Source of the DNA: JAZRWQ01 sp045599805
GTDB lineage: Bacteria > Bacillota > Clostridia > Oscillospirales > UMGS1783
Assembly (NCBI GenBank): GCA_045599805.1
Contig: JAZRWQ010000039.1
Coordinates: 1-13,363 of the forward strand
Reading direction: 5' to 3'
Length of the DNA: 13,363 nucleotides
This document shows positions 1 to 6,091 of the stretch, one piece after another. Below the pieces are notes generated by a model that worked only from the letters and a program-made list of their open reading frames with translations, was not told where the DNA came from and made no database searches. The number at the start of each line of letters is the position of its first letter. The first letter of the stretch is position 1. The translations under genes were made by a program, and so were the position numbers.

Positions 1-705
1 CACAGTTGTCTTCCTAAGACCGCTTGGCCTCCGACTTCCAACAGTGACGACGAAACGGTAGTAACCTATCCGTATATTAACGGCAAATATATATTCCGTC
101 TGCCAAAGGTGGGCACATTCTTCTTCTTTTTGAAGACCACCCCCGGATACATAATCTGCATTCTCGTTCCCTTCCTGCTTCTTATAGGTATACAGGGCGT
201 GAACTGCATACAGCTTTTCCGCCGCTATAAGAAAGAGCAGATGGAACAGATCGAGAAAGAGAAGAGCGCCGTTGATGCCGAGCGTCAGCGTTCAATGGAT
301 ATGATGGCAGAGCTTGAAGCGCTGAAGCTTCAGCTTGCACAGCAAAGGGCAGGCATCGCGCCGCCGGTTACTGCACAGCCGGCTGTCGCTCCGGCACAGG
401 AAGACAACTTTGTGGATGTTCTTCCCGCACTCGAAAAGGAAGAAGCCGCACCCATTCCAGAAGCACCGAAAGCGCAGGCTGCACCCAAAACAACGGCTGC
501 ACCCAAAACAACGACTGCGCCTAAAACAACGACTGCACCTAAAACAACGGCTGCACCGAAAGCGCAGGCAGCGCCCAAGGCCGTAGCTCAGCGTCCGGCA
601 AGCGCACCTCAGCCCAAGCCGGCAAGCGCACCGCAGACCGCATCAACGCCCGACTATTCCAATATGAGTGTTGACGACATCCTTGCCGAATTCAATCTTA
701 AATAA
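1..705 (+). CDS. SipW/ER-type signal peptidase I, C-terminal part (5' truncated by window edge)
   Basis: This frame is open from base 1 to the TAA at 703-705 (234 residues visible), so the gene starts upstream and the catalytic Ser and Lys/His region is outside the window. The visible part begins with the end of the extracytoplasmic domain (GKYIFRLPKVGTF, residues 29-41), which matches the 'G.v.FriP.lG' strand just before the second membrane segment in SipW-type peptidases. The membrane segment is about residues 48-66, followed by a basic FRRYKK stop-transfer patch and a heptad-like, charged coiled coil (about residues 72-118). Next comes an Ala/Pro/Lys/Thr-rich repeat tail and a terminal SVDDILAEFNLK. 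Family topology puts the tail in the cytoplasm. Typical SipW proteins end soon after the second membrane segment, so a tail of about 165 residues is unusual. The next gene encodes a protein with a SipW-type signal peptide, which is the expected substrate and supports the call. A GTG at 109 is internal to the domain and is not the start. Confidence 0.75.
   Translation, partial: HSCLPKTAWPPTSNSDDETVVTYPYINGKYIFRLPKVGTFFFFLKTTPGYIICILVPFLLLIGIQGVNCIQLFRRYKKEQMEQIEKEKSAVDAERQRSMDMMAELEALKLQLAQQRAGIAPPVTAQPAVAPAQEDNFVDVLPALEKEEAAPIPEAPKAQAAPKTTAAPKTTTAPKTTTAPKTTAAPKAQAAPKAVAQRPASAPQPKPASAPQTASTPDYSNMSVDDILAEFNLK
460..585 (+). repeat. In-frame 18-bp tandem repeat encoding [A/T]APK[T/A]x
   Basis: Seven consecutive 18-bp units lie at 460, 478, 496, 514, 532, 550 and 568. 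They encode EAPKAQ, AAPKTT, AAPKTT, TAPKTT, TAPKTT, AAPKAQ and AAPKAV. The first two AAPKTT units are identical in DNA; the others differ mainly at third positions and at one Ala/Thr site. The repeat gives the signal peptidase tail a flexible, positively charged Pro/Ala linker. Tandem identity at DNA level suggests copy number may vary between strains. Confidence 0.85.
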
Positions 706-744
706 ACCGTCATTTGACGTTATATATGAAAGGAGTGAGCCCGA

Positions 745-1485
745 ATGAAAGTGCAAAAGCACGCTGATCCCAATCAGAAGATAACCGAACGCGAAATGAC
801 CAGAATGCTTATCACCACCGTTTTGTCGATGCTGATATGCCTCGTTTCGCTCGTAGGTCTTACATGGGCATGGTTCTCCGAGGATGTTGTGTCTCAATCC
901 GTTACCGTTACCGCGGCTTACTTTACCGTTGAGGTTCGCACCTCGACAGACGGAACACCCTATTCCGATCCGGTTTCCGGCACAAATAAAGAATATGCGC
1001 TTCCGGCTGGCACGACTAAAATAAAGCTTACCGCCGGCGGAAATGCAACCAAGGGATTTTTCCTTATAGAAGCAGGCGGCAATAAGTATTATACCGGTGA
1101 GGTAAATACAGCCGGTGCTGTGGAAATTCAGGTAAGCAATCTGCCTGCAGCAGGCGCGAAAATAAAGATTATTCCCGCATGGGGCGGTATCCCAAACGGA
1201 TATACGGCTATTACCGACAGCGGCATCAGCTTCCCGTCCCTTTCTTCATTGACACCGCCCAAGTCGGCAGTGATTAAAACTCCCGATCCTCAGCCCGAAG
1301 AGGAAATCCCCGAGGAAGAAATAATCGAGGAAGAGGAAGAGTACTACGAAGAGGAGTACTATGAGGAAGAAGAATACTACGAAGAGGAGATAACCGAAGA
1401 GCAGGAGGAGATTCCGGAAACTCCTACGGAAGAAACCCCCACGGAGGAAGCTCCTGCGGAGTCCCCTGAGGAAGTTGCTGAATAA
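745..1485 (+). CDS. TasA/camelysin-like secreted protein with SipW-type signal peptide and Glu/Tyr-rich tail
   Basis: The 246-residue product starts at an ATG 7 bases after AAAGGAGTG. Residues 1-20 are charged and hydrophilic. A hydrophobic segment (about 21-42) then runs into TWAWFSEDVVSQSVTVTAAYFTVEV, the hallmark of SipW-dependent proteins (small residues, a W/F-F-[ST]-[DE] motif just after the cleavage site, then an alternating beta strand). Cleavage is probably near A42. Residues 55-170 read as a small Gly/Thr/Val-rich beta domain. Residues 184-246 are almost entirely Glu, Tyr, Pro and Thr, with EEEYYEEEYYEEEEYYEEE-like runs. There is no LPXTG motif and no C-terminal membrane anchor. TasA and camelysin homologues form surface fibres or act as surface proteases. 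I infer a secreted matrix or surface protein processed by the upstream peptidase, 39 bp away and probably co-transcribed. The core domain itself is not recognised beyond its signal peptide class. Confidence 0.75.
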   Translation: MKVQKHADPNQKITEREMTRMLITTVLSMLICLVSLVGLTWAWFSEDVVSQSVTVTAAYFTVEVRTSTDGTPYSDPVSGTNKEYALPAGTTKIKLTAGGNATKGFFLIEAGGNKYYTGEVNTAGAVEIQVSNLPAAGAKIKIIPAWGGIPNGYTAITDSGISFPSLSSLTPPKSAVIKTPDPQPEEEIPEEEIIEEEEEYYEEEYYEEEEYYEEEITEEQEEIPETPTEETPTEEAPAESPEEVAE

Positions 1486-1495
1486 AATTAAAATA

Positions 1496-1526
1496 AACAG
1501 GCTGATCAAATCAGCCTGTTTTTTTT
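1496..1526. terminator. Bidirectional intrinsic terminator between convergent genes
   Basis: AACAGGCTGAT (1496-1506) and ATCAGCCTGTT (1510-1520) form a perfect 11-bp stem with a CAA loop, followed by T's from 1519 to 1526. Read on the minus strand, the stem is followed by TTTATTTTAATTTTA, so it can also end the AraC-type gene, whose stop codon (1526-1528) touches the hairpin. Confidence 0.9.
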
Positions 1527-2338
1527 CAGTTGTCGTAAGAGGGTGAAACGCCGAAGACGCTTTTGTATGCGCGGCTGAAAGAGTATATCGATTGATATCC
1601 GACCGTTTCGGCAACCACGGTAACGCTGTTTGATTTAAGCATCTGCCGCGCCGTTTCCATGCGCACACGGTTGCGGTAGGCTATAAGGCTTATATTAAAG
1701 CGGCTTTTGAATTGTTTTTCAAGGCAAAACTTATCACATACAAACTGCTTTTCAAAGTCGTCCAGCCCCATATTAAGCCCCAGGCCGGAGTCTATATAAT
1801 CCTTAACGGCATCGGCAAGGCTGCTTCTGTTTGACTTTTCCGCCTGCGGAAAGTTTTCCTTGATTATAATGTTCAGTATATTTATCATCGCCGCTTTCTT
1901 TTCAAGTGCGCTTAACCGCCCCGAAACGACGTCGAAAAACAACTGCAAAAATCTTTCCCTGTCGCTTACCGTTATGAAGGGTAAAATGGGATACTCCTTA
2001 AAAATATCGGTGCGTATGTTTTTGCGCTCGCTGTCCGAAAAGGCGTAAATATCCTTAAAGGAAACGGGAATGGATTTGCTGTTTGCGGTATAGGTTAAAT
2101 CAAAATGTATGTGCGGCTGAAAAATATCGCCGTATTTTATATCCATGGTGTGGCGCACGCCGGGGCGGTAAAGTATTATGTCGCCCTTTTTGCAAAGATA
2201 TTCCCTGCCGCCGTAGGTGAGCTTGAACTTTCCCTCGGCAAGATACAGCAGCTCGTAATCGTATATCACTCTCGGTCCCAGCACCGTGCCGGAATTAAGG
2301 GTGGAAAGCATGGCAACGCGTATGTACGGGTTTATCAT
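1526..2338 (-). CDS. AraC-family transcriptional regulator (cupin sensor plus HTH)
   Basis: The product is 270 residues from the ATG at 2338, or 280 from a TTG at 2368 in the same frame. I prefer the ATG because no Shine-Dalgarno is visible before the TTG and a GGA lies 7 bases before the ATG. Residues about 20-80 form an AraC-type cupin ligand domain (EYLCKKGDIILYRPGVRH, the usual beta-barrel strand pair with its His). The C-terminal ~95 residues carry two helix-turn-helix units (LEKQFKSRFNISLIAYRNRVRMETA, then VAETVGYQSIYSFSRAYKSVFGVSP), ending in the family signature. The architecture is that of sugar-responsive activators. The gene is divergent from the SIS/GH172 pair, so local control of those genes is the natural inference. 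The ligand is unknown. Confidence 0.88.
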   Translation of the reverse strand: MINPYIRVAMLSTLNSGTVLGPRVIYDYELLYLAEGKFKLTYGGREYLCKKGDIILYRPGVRHTMDIKYGDIFQPHIHFDLTYTANSKSIPVSFKDIYAFSDSERKNIRTDIFKEYPILPFITVSDRERFLQLFFDVVSGRLSALEKKAAMINILNIIIKENFPQAEKSNRSSLADAVKDYIDSGLGLNMGLDDFEKQFVCDKFCLEKQFKSRFNISLIAYRNRVRMETARQMLKSNSVTVVAETVGYQSIYSFSRAYKSVFGVSPSYDN

Positions 2339-2381
2339 ATCCGTGTCCGTAAAATCACGTCCTTTCAAGAAATGTTAAATC

Positions 2382-2398
2382 AATATCAAGAAATATCA
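2382..2398. promoter_or_regulatory. Possible operator: AATATCA direct repeat
   Basis: AATATCA occurs at 2382-2388 and again at 2392-2398, a 10-bp (one helical turn) spacing between the divergent genes and next to the predicted start of the regulator transcript. AraC-family proteins bind direct repeats, so this could be an operator. The motif is short and AT-rich, so chance is a real alternative. Confidence 0.3.
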
Positions 2399-2403
2399 TT
2401 TAT

Positions 2404-2432
2404 ATTATGCTATTTTTCTTACATAATGTCAA
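2404..2432 (-). promoter_or_regulatory. Sigma-A promoter of the AraC-type gene
   Basis: On the minus strand, a perfect -35 box TTGACA (2432-2427) is separated by exactly 17 bases from a -10 box CATAAT (2409-2404, one mismatch to TATAAT). The predicted transcript starts near 2397, upstream of both candidate start codons (2368 and 2338). Confidence 0.75.
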
Positions 2433-2464
2433 TAAAGGCGAAAAATAAAAAAGGATGTGATAAT

Positions 2465-3040
2465 ATGCTTAAGGAAGTAATGCAAAAAGAAATGGATGCC
2501 ATCGGCGTAATGCTTGCCGACAGCGACAGGTATGCACCAATCGTTGAGGTGCTGTCAAAGGTCGAGGGCAAGATAGTGTTCATGGGTGTCGGCAAAAGCG
2601 CACATATCGGCAGAAAGCTTGCCGCAACCTTTGCCTCTCTCGGCATACCCTCCTTTTTCGTTCATTCCACCGAGGCAATGCACGGAGATCTGGGCATGAT
2701 CGAAAAGAGAGATATTGCCGTTCTCATTTCCAACAGCGGAAAAACCAAAGAAGTAGTTCAGAATATAATTCCGCTTAAAAACAATGGAGTTAAAACCGTC
2801 GCTTTCACGTCAAAAGAGGATAGTCCGCTTGCCTTAGGGTGCGATTATAAGCTTATCTATCCGAATTTGCCGGAGGCGGACGCGCTGAATTTAGCGCCCA
2901 CCGTTTCCAGCACCTTAACACTTGTTCTGGGCGATGCCATTGGGTGCGAATTATCCGCAAGAAAGAATTTCACAAGAAACGATTTCCATTCATTCCACCC
3001 CAACGGTGCGTTGGGCGAATCACTTGCAAAGGAGAGATAA
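2465..3040 (+). CDS. SIS-domain sugar-phosphate isomerase, arabinose-5-phosphate isomerase (KdsD/GutQ)-like, no CBS domains
   Basis: The 191-residue product starts at the ATG at 2465, seven bases after AAGGATG; the frame is open further upstream but only antisense to the regulator. It is a single SIS domain with the KdsD set of motifs: GVGKSAHIGRK (41-51), STEAMHGDLGMI (68-79), SNSGKTKE (89-96), the diagnostic LNLAPTVSSTLTLVLGDA (141-158) and FHPNGALGE (177-185, with the family His at 178). KdsD interconverts D-ribulose-5-phosphate and D-arabinose-5-phosphate. Full-length KdsD (~320 residues) has two CBS domains, which are absent here; short versions exist. A Gram-positive has no LPS Kdo to make, so a catabolic role with the GH172 gene 1 base downstream is more likely. 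A 6-phospho-3-hexuloisomerase-like activity is the main alternative. Confidence 0.8.
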   Translation: MLKEVMQKEMDAIGVMLADSDRYAPIVEVLSKVEGKIVFMGVGKSAHIGRKLAATFASLGIPSFFVHSTEAMHGDLGMIEKRDIAVLISNSGKTKEVVQNIIPLKNNGVKTVAFTSKEDSPLALGCDYKLIYPNLPEADALNLAPTVSSTLTLVLGDAIGCELSARKNFTRNDFHSFHPNGALGESLAKER

Positions 3041-3041
3041 T

Positions 3042-4103
3042 ATGCTGCACGATTTAACCTTAAAGAAAAATATCCGTTCATTTTCAATAAGCCCCGAAAA
3101 CTTCACCGGTGAAAAGGGTAAAGGCGGCATGGCAAAAGAGGGAAGCGCCTCTAATGCCGCGAGAGATCTGGGGCAGGGCTGGAAGGTAAATCCCTATATC
3201 GTTCTTGAGGGCGGCAAGACCGCCACTCTTGCCGATGTAAAGGGCCAGGGCGCAATAAAGCATATCTGGATTACCTATAATATAAAATGCGAAGCGAGAA
3301 TGCTCACCCTTCGCATCTATTTTGACGGACATAAGAATCCTGCCGTTGAGGTGCCTCTTACCGACTTTTTCGCGACCGCCGACATCCATCAGTTCGGTCA
3401 GATTTCTTCTCTGCCCATCTGTGTAAATCCGGCAAACGCGCTTAATTCCTATTTTGAAATGCCCTATTTCGAATCCTTTAAGATAGAAATAGAAAGCTTA
3501 TGGGATCAGCCCTGCGAAATATACTATCAGATAGACTGCGAGGAAAAGGAAATTCCAAAGGACAGCCTCTATTTCCATGCGCAGTTCAGACGTGTAAATC
3601 CTCTGCCATATAAGGAAAGCTATACTATTCTTGATAACATCAAGGGCAAGGGCCAGTATGTAGGCACTTATCTTTACTGGGGAGTTAAGAGCAACGGCTG
3701 GTGGGGCGAGGGCGAAATAAAGTTCTTCCTCGACGGCGATAAGGAATTCCCCACCATCTGCGGCACCGGCACCGAGGACTATTTCTGCGGTGCTTACGAC
3801 TTTGACGTAAACGGCAGGTATGTGGAATTTTCCACGCCCTATTCGGGACTTTCCAAGGTAGACTATACCGACGGGCTTTACCGTTCACAGCGCTATTTTA
3901 ACCTCTATCGCTTCCATGTGACCGATCCGATATATTTTGACAGCGACATAAGGGTTACCATTCAGGCGCTCGGCTGGCGTTCCGGCAGAAGGTACCTGCC
4001 CCTGCAGGACGATATTTCCTCCGTTGCCTACTGGTATTCCGATAATCTCGATGACGTATATCCCGAGTATCCGTCCAAAGACGAGCTGGAAATAATAGTT
4101 TGA
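3042..4103 (+). CDS. DUF2961 / glycoside hydrolase family 172 enzyme (predicted D-arabinofuranosidase or D-fructofuranosidase)
   Basis: The product is 353 residues. Its start codon lies one base after the SIS-gene stop, with GGAG seven bases upstream, so the two genes are translationally close. The protein shows DUF2961 features: KGQGAIKHIWITYN (67-80, the 'GpG.I.hiW' strand), RIYFDGHKNPAVEVPLTDFF (91-110), NSYFEMPYF (135-143), WWGEGEIKFFLDGD (220-233), GTGTEDYFCGAYDF (241-254) and the C-terminal second beta-sandwich. From memory, the catalytic acids of characterised GH172 enzymes are two Glu about 21 residues apart; E223 or E225 with E245 fit. Members cleave alpha-D-fructofuranosides, difructose anhydride and D-arabinan ends. 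There is no signal peptide, so it should act in the cytoplasm on imported oligosaccharides. No transporter or kinase lies in view. No clear terminator follows. Confidence 0.82.
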   Translation: MLHDLTLKKNIRSFSISPENFTGEKGKGGMAKEGSASNAARDLGQGWKVNPYIVLEGGKTATLADVKGQGAIKHIWITYNIKCEARMLTLRIYFDGHKNPAVEVPLTDFFATADIHQFGQISSLPICVNPANALNSYFEMPYFESFKIEIESLWDQPCEIYYQIDCEEKEIPKDSLYFHAQFRRVNPLPYKESYTILDNIKGKGQYVGTYLYWGVKSNGWWGEGEIKFFLDGDKEFPTICGTGTEDYFCGAYDFDVNGRYVEFSTPYSGLSKVDYTDGLYRSQRYFNLYRFHVTDPIYFDSDIRVTIQALGWRSGRRYLPLQDDISSVAYWYSDNLDDVYPEYPSKDELEIIV

Positions 4104-4122
4104 TAAAAATTTCAAAAAAGGG

Positions 4123-4150
4123 TTGACAAATGCGGTAAATAATTTATAAT
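4123..4150 (+). promoter_or_regulatory. Sigma-A promoter of the T-box operon
   Basis: A perfect -35 TTGACA (4123-4128), a 16-base spacer and a perfect -10 TATAAT (4145-4150) precede the T-box leader. The start of transcription is expected near 4157. With both boxes matching consensus, control should be mostly by the leader rather than at initiation. Confidence 0.88.
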
Positions 4151-4156
4151 TTAAAC

Positions 4157-4415
4157 ATAAAAGCGATGATCGGAAAGAAGTAACATTGAAAAAGCCTTAA
4201 GAGAGCTGTCGGGCGGTGTGAGACAGCGGCGAGTATCCTTGTGAAATACATTCCGGGAGCTGCAGGCTGAACGGTTTATCCCATTAGGCTGCGCCGGGTT
4301 CGCCCGTAACAGCGATAAGGCATATATATGTGCCGGAGCGGCAGCGTAAGCTGCAATTGAGGTGGTACCGCGGTATGAATTATCGTCCTCAGCTTTTATG
4401 CTGAGGACGTTTTTT
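4157..4415 (+). promoter_or_regulatory. T-box riboswitch, specifier UAC (tRNA-Tyr)
   Basis: The leader carries the conserved T-box AATTGAGGTGGTACCGCG (4355-4372). Stem I is recognisable: CGGAA (4171-4175) pairs with TTCCG (4251-4255). The internal loop holds an AGTA loop-E element (4179-4182) on one side and GAAATACA (4243-4250) on the other. In the standard register the triplet before the conserved A next to the lower helix is TAC (4247-4249), a Tyr codon. The antiterminator bulge is TGGT (4363-4366); its last base pairs with discriminator A, which tRNA-Tyr has. TGAGG (4358-4362) pairs with CCTCA (4387-4391) in the antiterminator, and the same CCTCA is in the terminator stem, so the two folds exclude each other. 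Other hairpins: 4295-4306 (TTCG loop), 4319-4334, and stem III at 4341-4354. Uncharged tRNA-Tyr should allow read-through into the operon. Confidence 0.9.
4384..4415 (+). terminator. T-box attenuator (regulated intrinsic terminator)
   Basis: CGTCCTCAGC (4384-4393) and GCTGAGGACG (4400-4409) form a perfect 10-bp stem with a TTTTAT loop, followed by a T run (4410-4415). It shares the CCTCA strand with the antiterminator, so it forms when tRNA-Tyr is charged. Confidence 0.92.
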
Positions 4416-4446
4416 ATTTATCAGAAAAAATCGAGAGGAAAGAAAA

Positions 4447-6081
4447 ATGCCAATTACCGAAACTTTAGTAAAAAATGCGGCTATGTACCCGAATGAGACC
4501 GCGCTCGTGGAGATACATCCCGAGATAGAAGCGGCAAGCCGTATCACATGGAAGGACTTTTCCCTTGTGCCCCCGCAGGCAGGTCAGCCCTTCCGCAGAG
4601 AAATAAGCTGGAAGGAATTCGATGCGCGCGCAAACCGGTTCAGCAATCTGCTGCTTACGCGCGGCGTAAAGAAGGGCAACAAGGTTGCCATACTCCTTAT
4701 GAACTCTATTGAGTGGCTGCCCATTTATTTCGGTGTGCTCAAAACCGGCGCTGTGGTCGTACCTCTCAATTACCGATACACTTCCGATGAAATAAAATAC
4801 TGCCTTGACAAGGCAGACTGTATGTCGCTTATTTTCGGGCCGGAATTCATCGGCAGAATGGAAGTTATATGCGACGTTATCCCCAACGTTAAAAACCTTT
4901 TCTACGTAGGCGAAGACTGCCCGTCGTTTGCCGACAGCTATGATGAAATGATAGCATTCTGCTCCGACAAGGCACCCGATATAACCTTGAGCGAGGATGA
5001 CGATGCCGCCATCTACTACTCCTCCGGCACCACCGGCTTCCCCAAGGCTATTCTGCACGCACACAGAAGCCTTACTCACGCCATGGAAACCGAGCAGGCG
5101 CATCACGGACAGACTCATGATGACGTATTCCTCTGCATGCCGCCCCTTTATCATACCGGCGCGAAGATGCATTGGTTCGGCTCATTTATGGTGGGAGGCA
5201 AGGCGGTCATCTTAAAGGGCACACGTCCCGACTGGATATTCGATACCGTATCCAAGGAAAAATGCACGATAGTATGGCTGCTCGTGCCCTGGGCACAGGA
5301 CATACTCGATGCGATAGAAAACGGCTCGCTGAAGCTTGAAGATTACGAGCTTTCGCAGTGGCGTCTTATGCACATAGGCGCACAGCCCGTTCCGCCCTCG
5401 CTTATAAAGCGCTGGAAGACATATTTCCCGAATCATTCTTACGATACCAACTACGGACTTTCCGAGTCCATCGGTCCGGGCTGCGTTCATCTCGGCGTTG
5501 AGAATGAGCATAAGGTAGGCGCAATAGGCATCCCCGGCTACAAGTGGGAGATAAAGATTGTCGATACAGAAGGCAATATAGTTACCGACACCGATGTTGG
5601 TGAGCTTTGCGTAAAGGGCCCCGGCGTTATGAAATGCTACTACAAGGATGAAGAGGCAACAAACGAGGTGCTCGAGGGCGAGGGGCTGCATACCGGCGAC
5701 ATGGCAATGCGCGATGAGGACGGATTCATCTTCCTTGTTGACCGCAAGAAGGACGTTATAATCTGCGGCGGTGAAAACCTCTACCCCGTACAGATAGAAA
5801 ACTTCATCCGCCGTCATCATGCGGTAAAGGACGTTGCCGTTATCGGTATTGCCGATCAGCGCGTGGGCGAGATTCCATGCGCCGTAATAGAGATAAAGGA
5901 CGGATTTACCTGCACACAGGAGGAAATGAGCGATTTCTGCCTCGGACTGCCCAGATACAAGCGCCCGAGAAAGATAATATTCGCCGATGTACCGCGTAAC
6001 CCGACCGGCAAGATAGAAAAGCCAAAGCTCAGAGAAATGTACGGCGCTTCCCGTCTTGTAGAACAGCAGATAAAAAACTGA
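4447..6081 (+). CDS. AMP-dependent acyl-CoA synthetase (class I adenylate-forming, substrate probably an aryl or carboxylic acid)
   Basis: The 544-residue product has GAGAGGAA upstream of its ATG and is the first gene after the T-box. It has all core motifs of the ANL superfamily: P-loop YYSSGTTGFPK (190-200), aromatic MPPLYHTGAK (231-240), YGLSE (336-340), HTGDMA (415-420), the hinge DRKKDVIICGGENLYP (432-447) and NPTGKIEK with the adenylation Lys (K522). Length and the separate C-terminal hinge domain fit fatty-acid, benzoate or 4-coumarate-type ligases, which form an acyl-AMP and then an acyl-CoA. Residues 28-52 look like an insertion between the N-terminal strand and the core. The substrate cannot be read from sequence. 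Position before iorAB suggests activation of an aryl acid or the product acid of the oxidoreductase. It differs in family from paaK later in the same operon. Confidence 0.85.
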   Translation: MPITETLVKNAAMYPNETALVEIHPEIEAASRITWKDFSLVPPQAGQPFRREISWKEFDARANRFSNLLLTRGVKKGNKVAILLMNSIEWLPIYFGVLKTGAVVVPLNYRYTSDEIKYCLDKADCMSLIFGPEFIGRMEVICDVIPNVKNLFYVGEDCPSFADSYDEMIAFCSDKAPDITLSEDDDAAIYYSSGTTGFPKAILHAHRSLTHAMETEQAHHGQTHDDVFLCMPPLYHTGAKMHWFGSFMVGGKAVILKGTRPDWIFDTVSKEKCTIVWLLVPWAQDILDAIENGSLKLEDYELSQWRLMHIGAQPVPPSLIKRWKTYFPNHSYDTNYGLSESIGPGCVHLGVENEHKVGAIGIPGYKWEIKIVDTEGNIVTDTDVGELCVKGPGVMKCYYKDEEATNEVLEGEGLHTGDMAMRDEDGFIFLVDRKKDVIICGGENLYPVQIENFIRRHHAVKDVAVIGIADQRVGEIPCAVIEIKDGFTCTQEEMSDFCLGLPRYKRPRKIIFADVPRNPTGKIEKPKLREMYGASRLVEQQIKN

Positions 6082-6091
6082 TGGTGATAAT

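Noticed and set aside
330..578. Antisense open frame rich in Ala/Val/Leu/Gly repeats
   Set aside because: It is only the reverse reading of the APKTT-coding tandem repeat.
460..585. CRISPR-like or regulatory array
   Set aside because: Units are contiguous with no spacers and match the reading frame exactly; this is a protein repeat.
109..705. GTG at 109 as the start of a separate 198-residue gene
   Set aside because: The frame is open to base 1 and the upstream residues continue the same signal peptidase domain; 109 is inside it.
708..719. CGTC-ATTT-GACG hairpin between the peptidase and TasA-like genes as a terminator
   Set aside because: Only four to five base pairs and no T run; the next gene's ribosome site follows immediately.
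2105..2464. N-terminal extension of the SIS gene from an ATG at 2105
   Set aside because: The extension is antisense to the AraC regulator, is not SIS-like, and the ATG at 2465 has its own ribosome site.
2465..3040. Role of the SIS protein in Kdo/LPS biosynthesis
   Set aside because: The T-box and TasA/SipW genes point to a Gram-positive with no Kdo; context is a glycosidase and a sugar-type regulator.
2922..3041. N-terminal extension of the GH172 gene from an ATG at 2922
   Set aside because: It overlaps the conserved end of the SIS gene in another frame; the ATG at 3042 has a good ribosome site.
4465..5172. 235-codon open frame on the minus strand within the acyl-CoA synthetase gene (and the 202-codon one at 5212-5820)
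   Set aside because: Both are antisense shadows of a gene with strong motif support, with no recognisable domains or ribosome sites.
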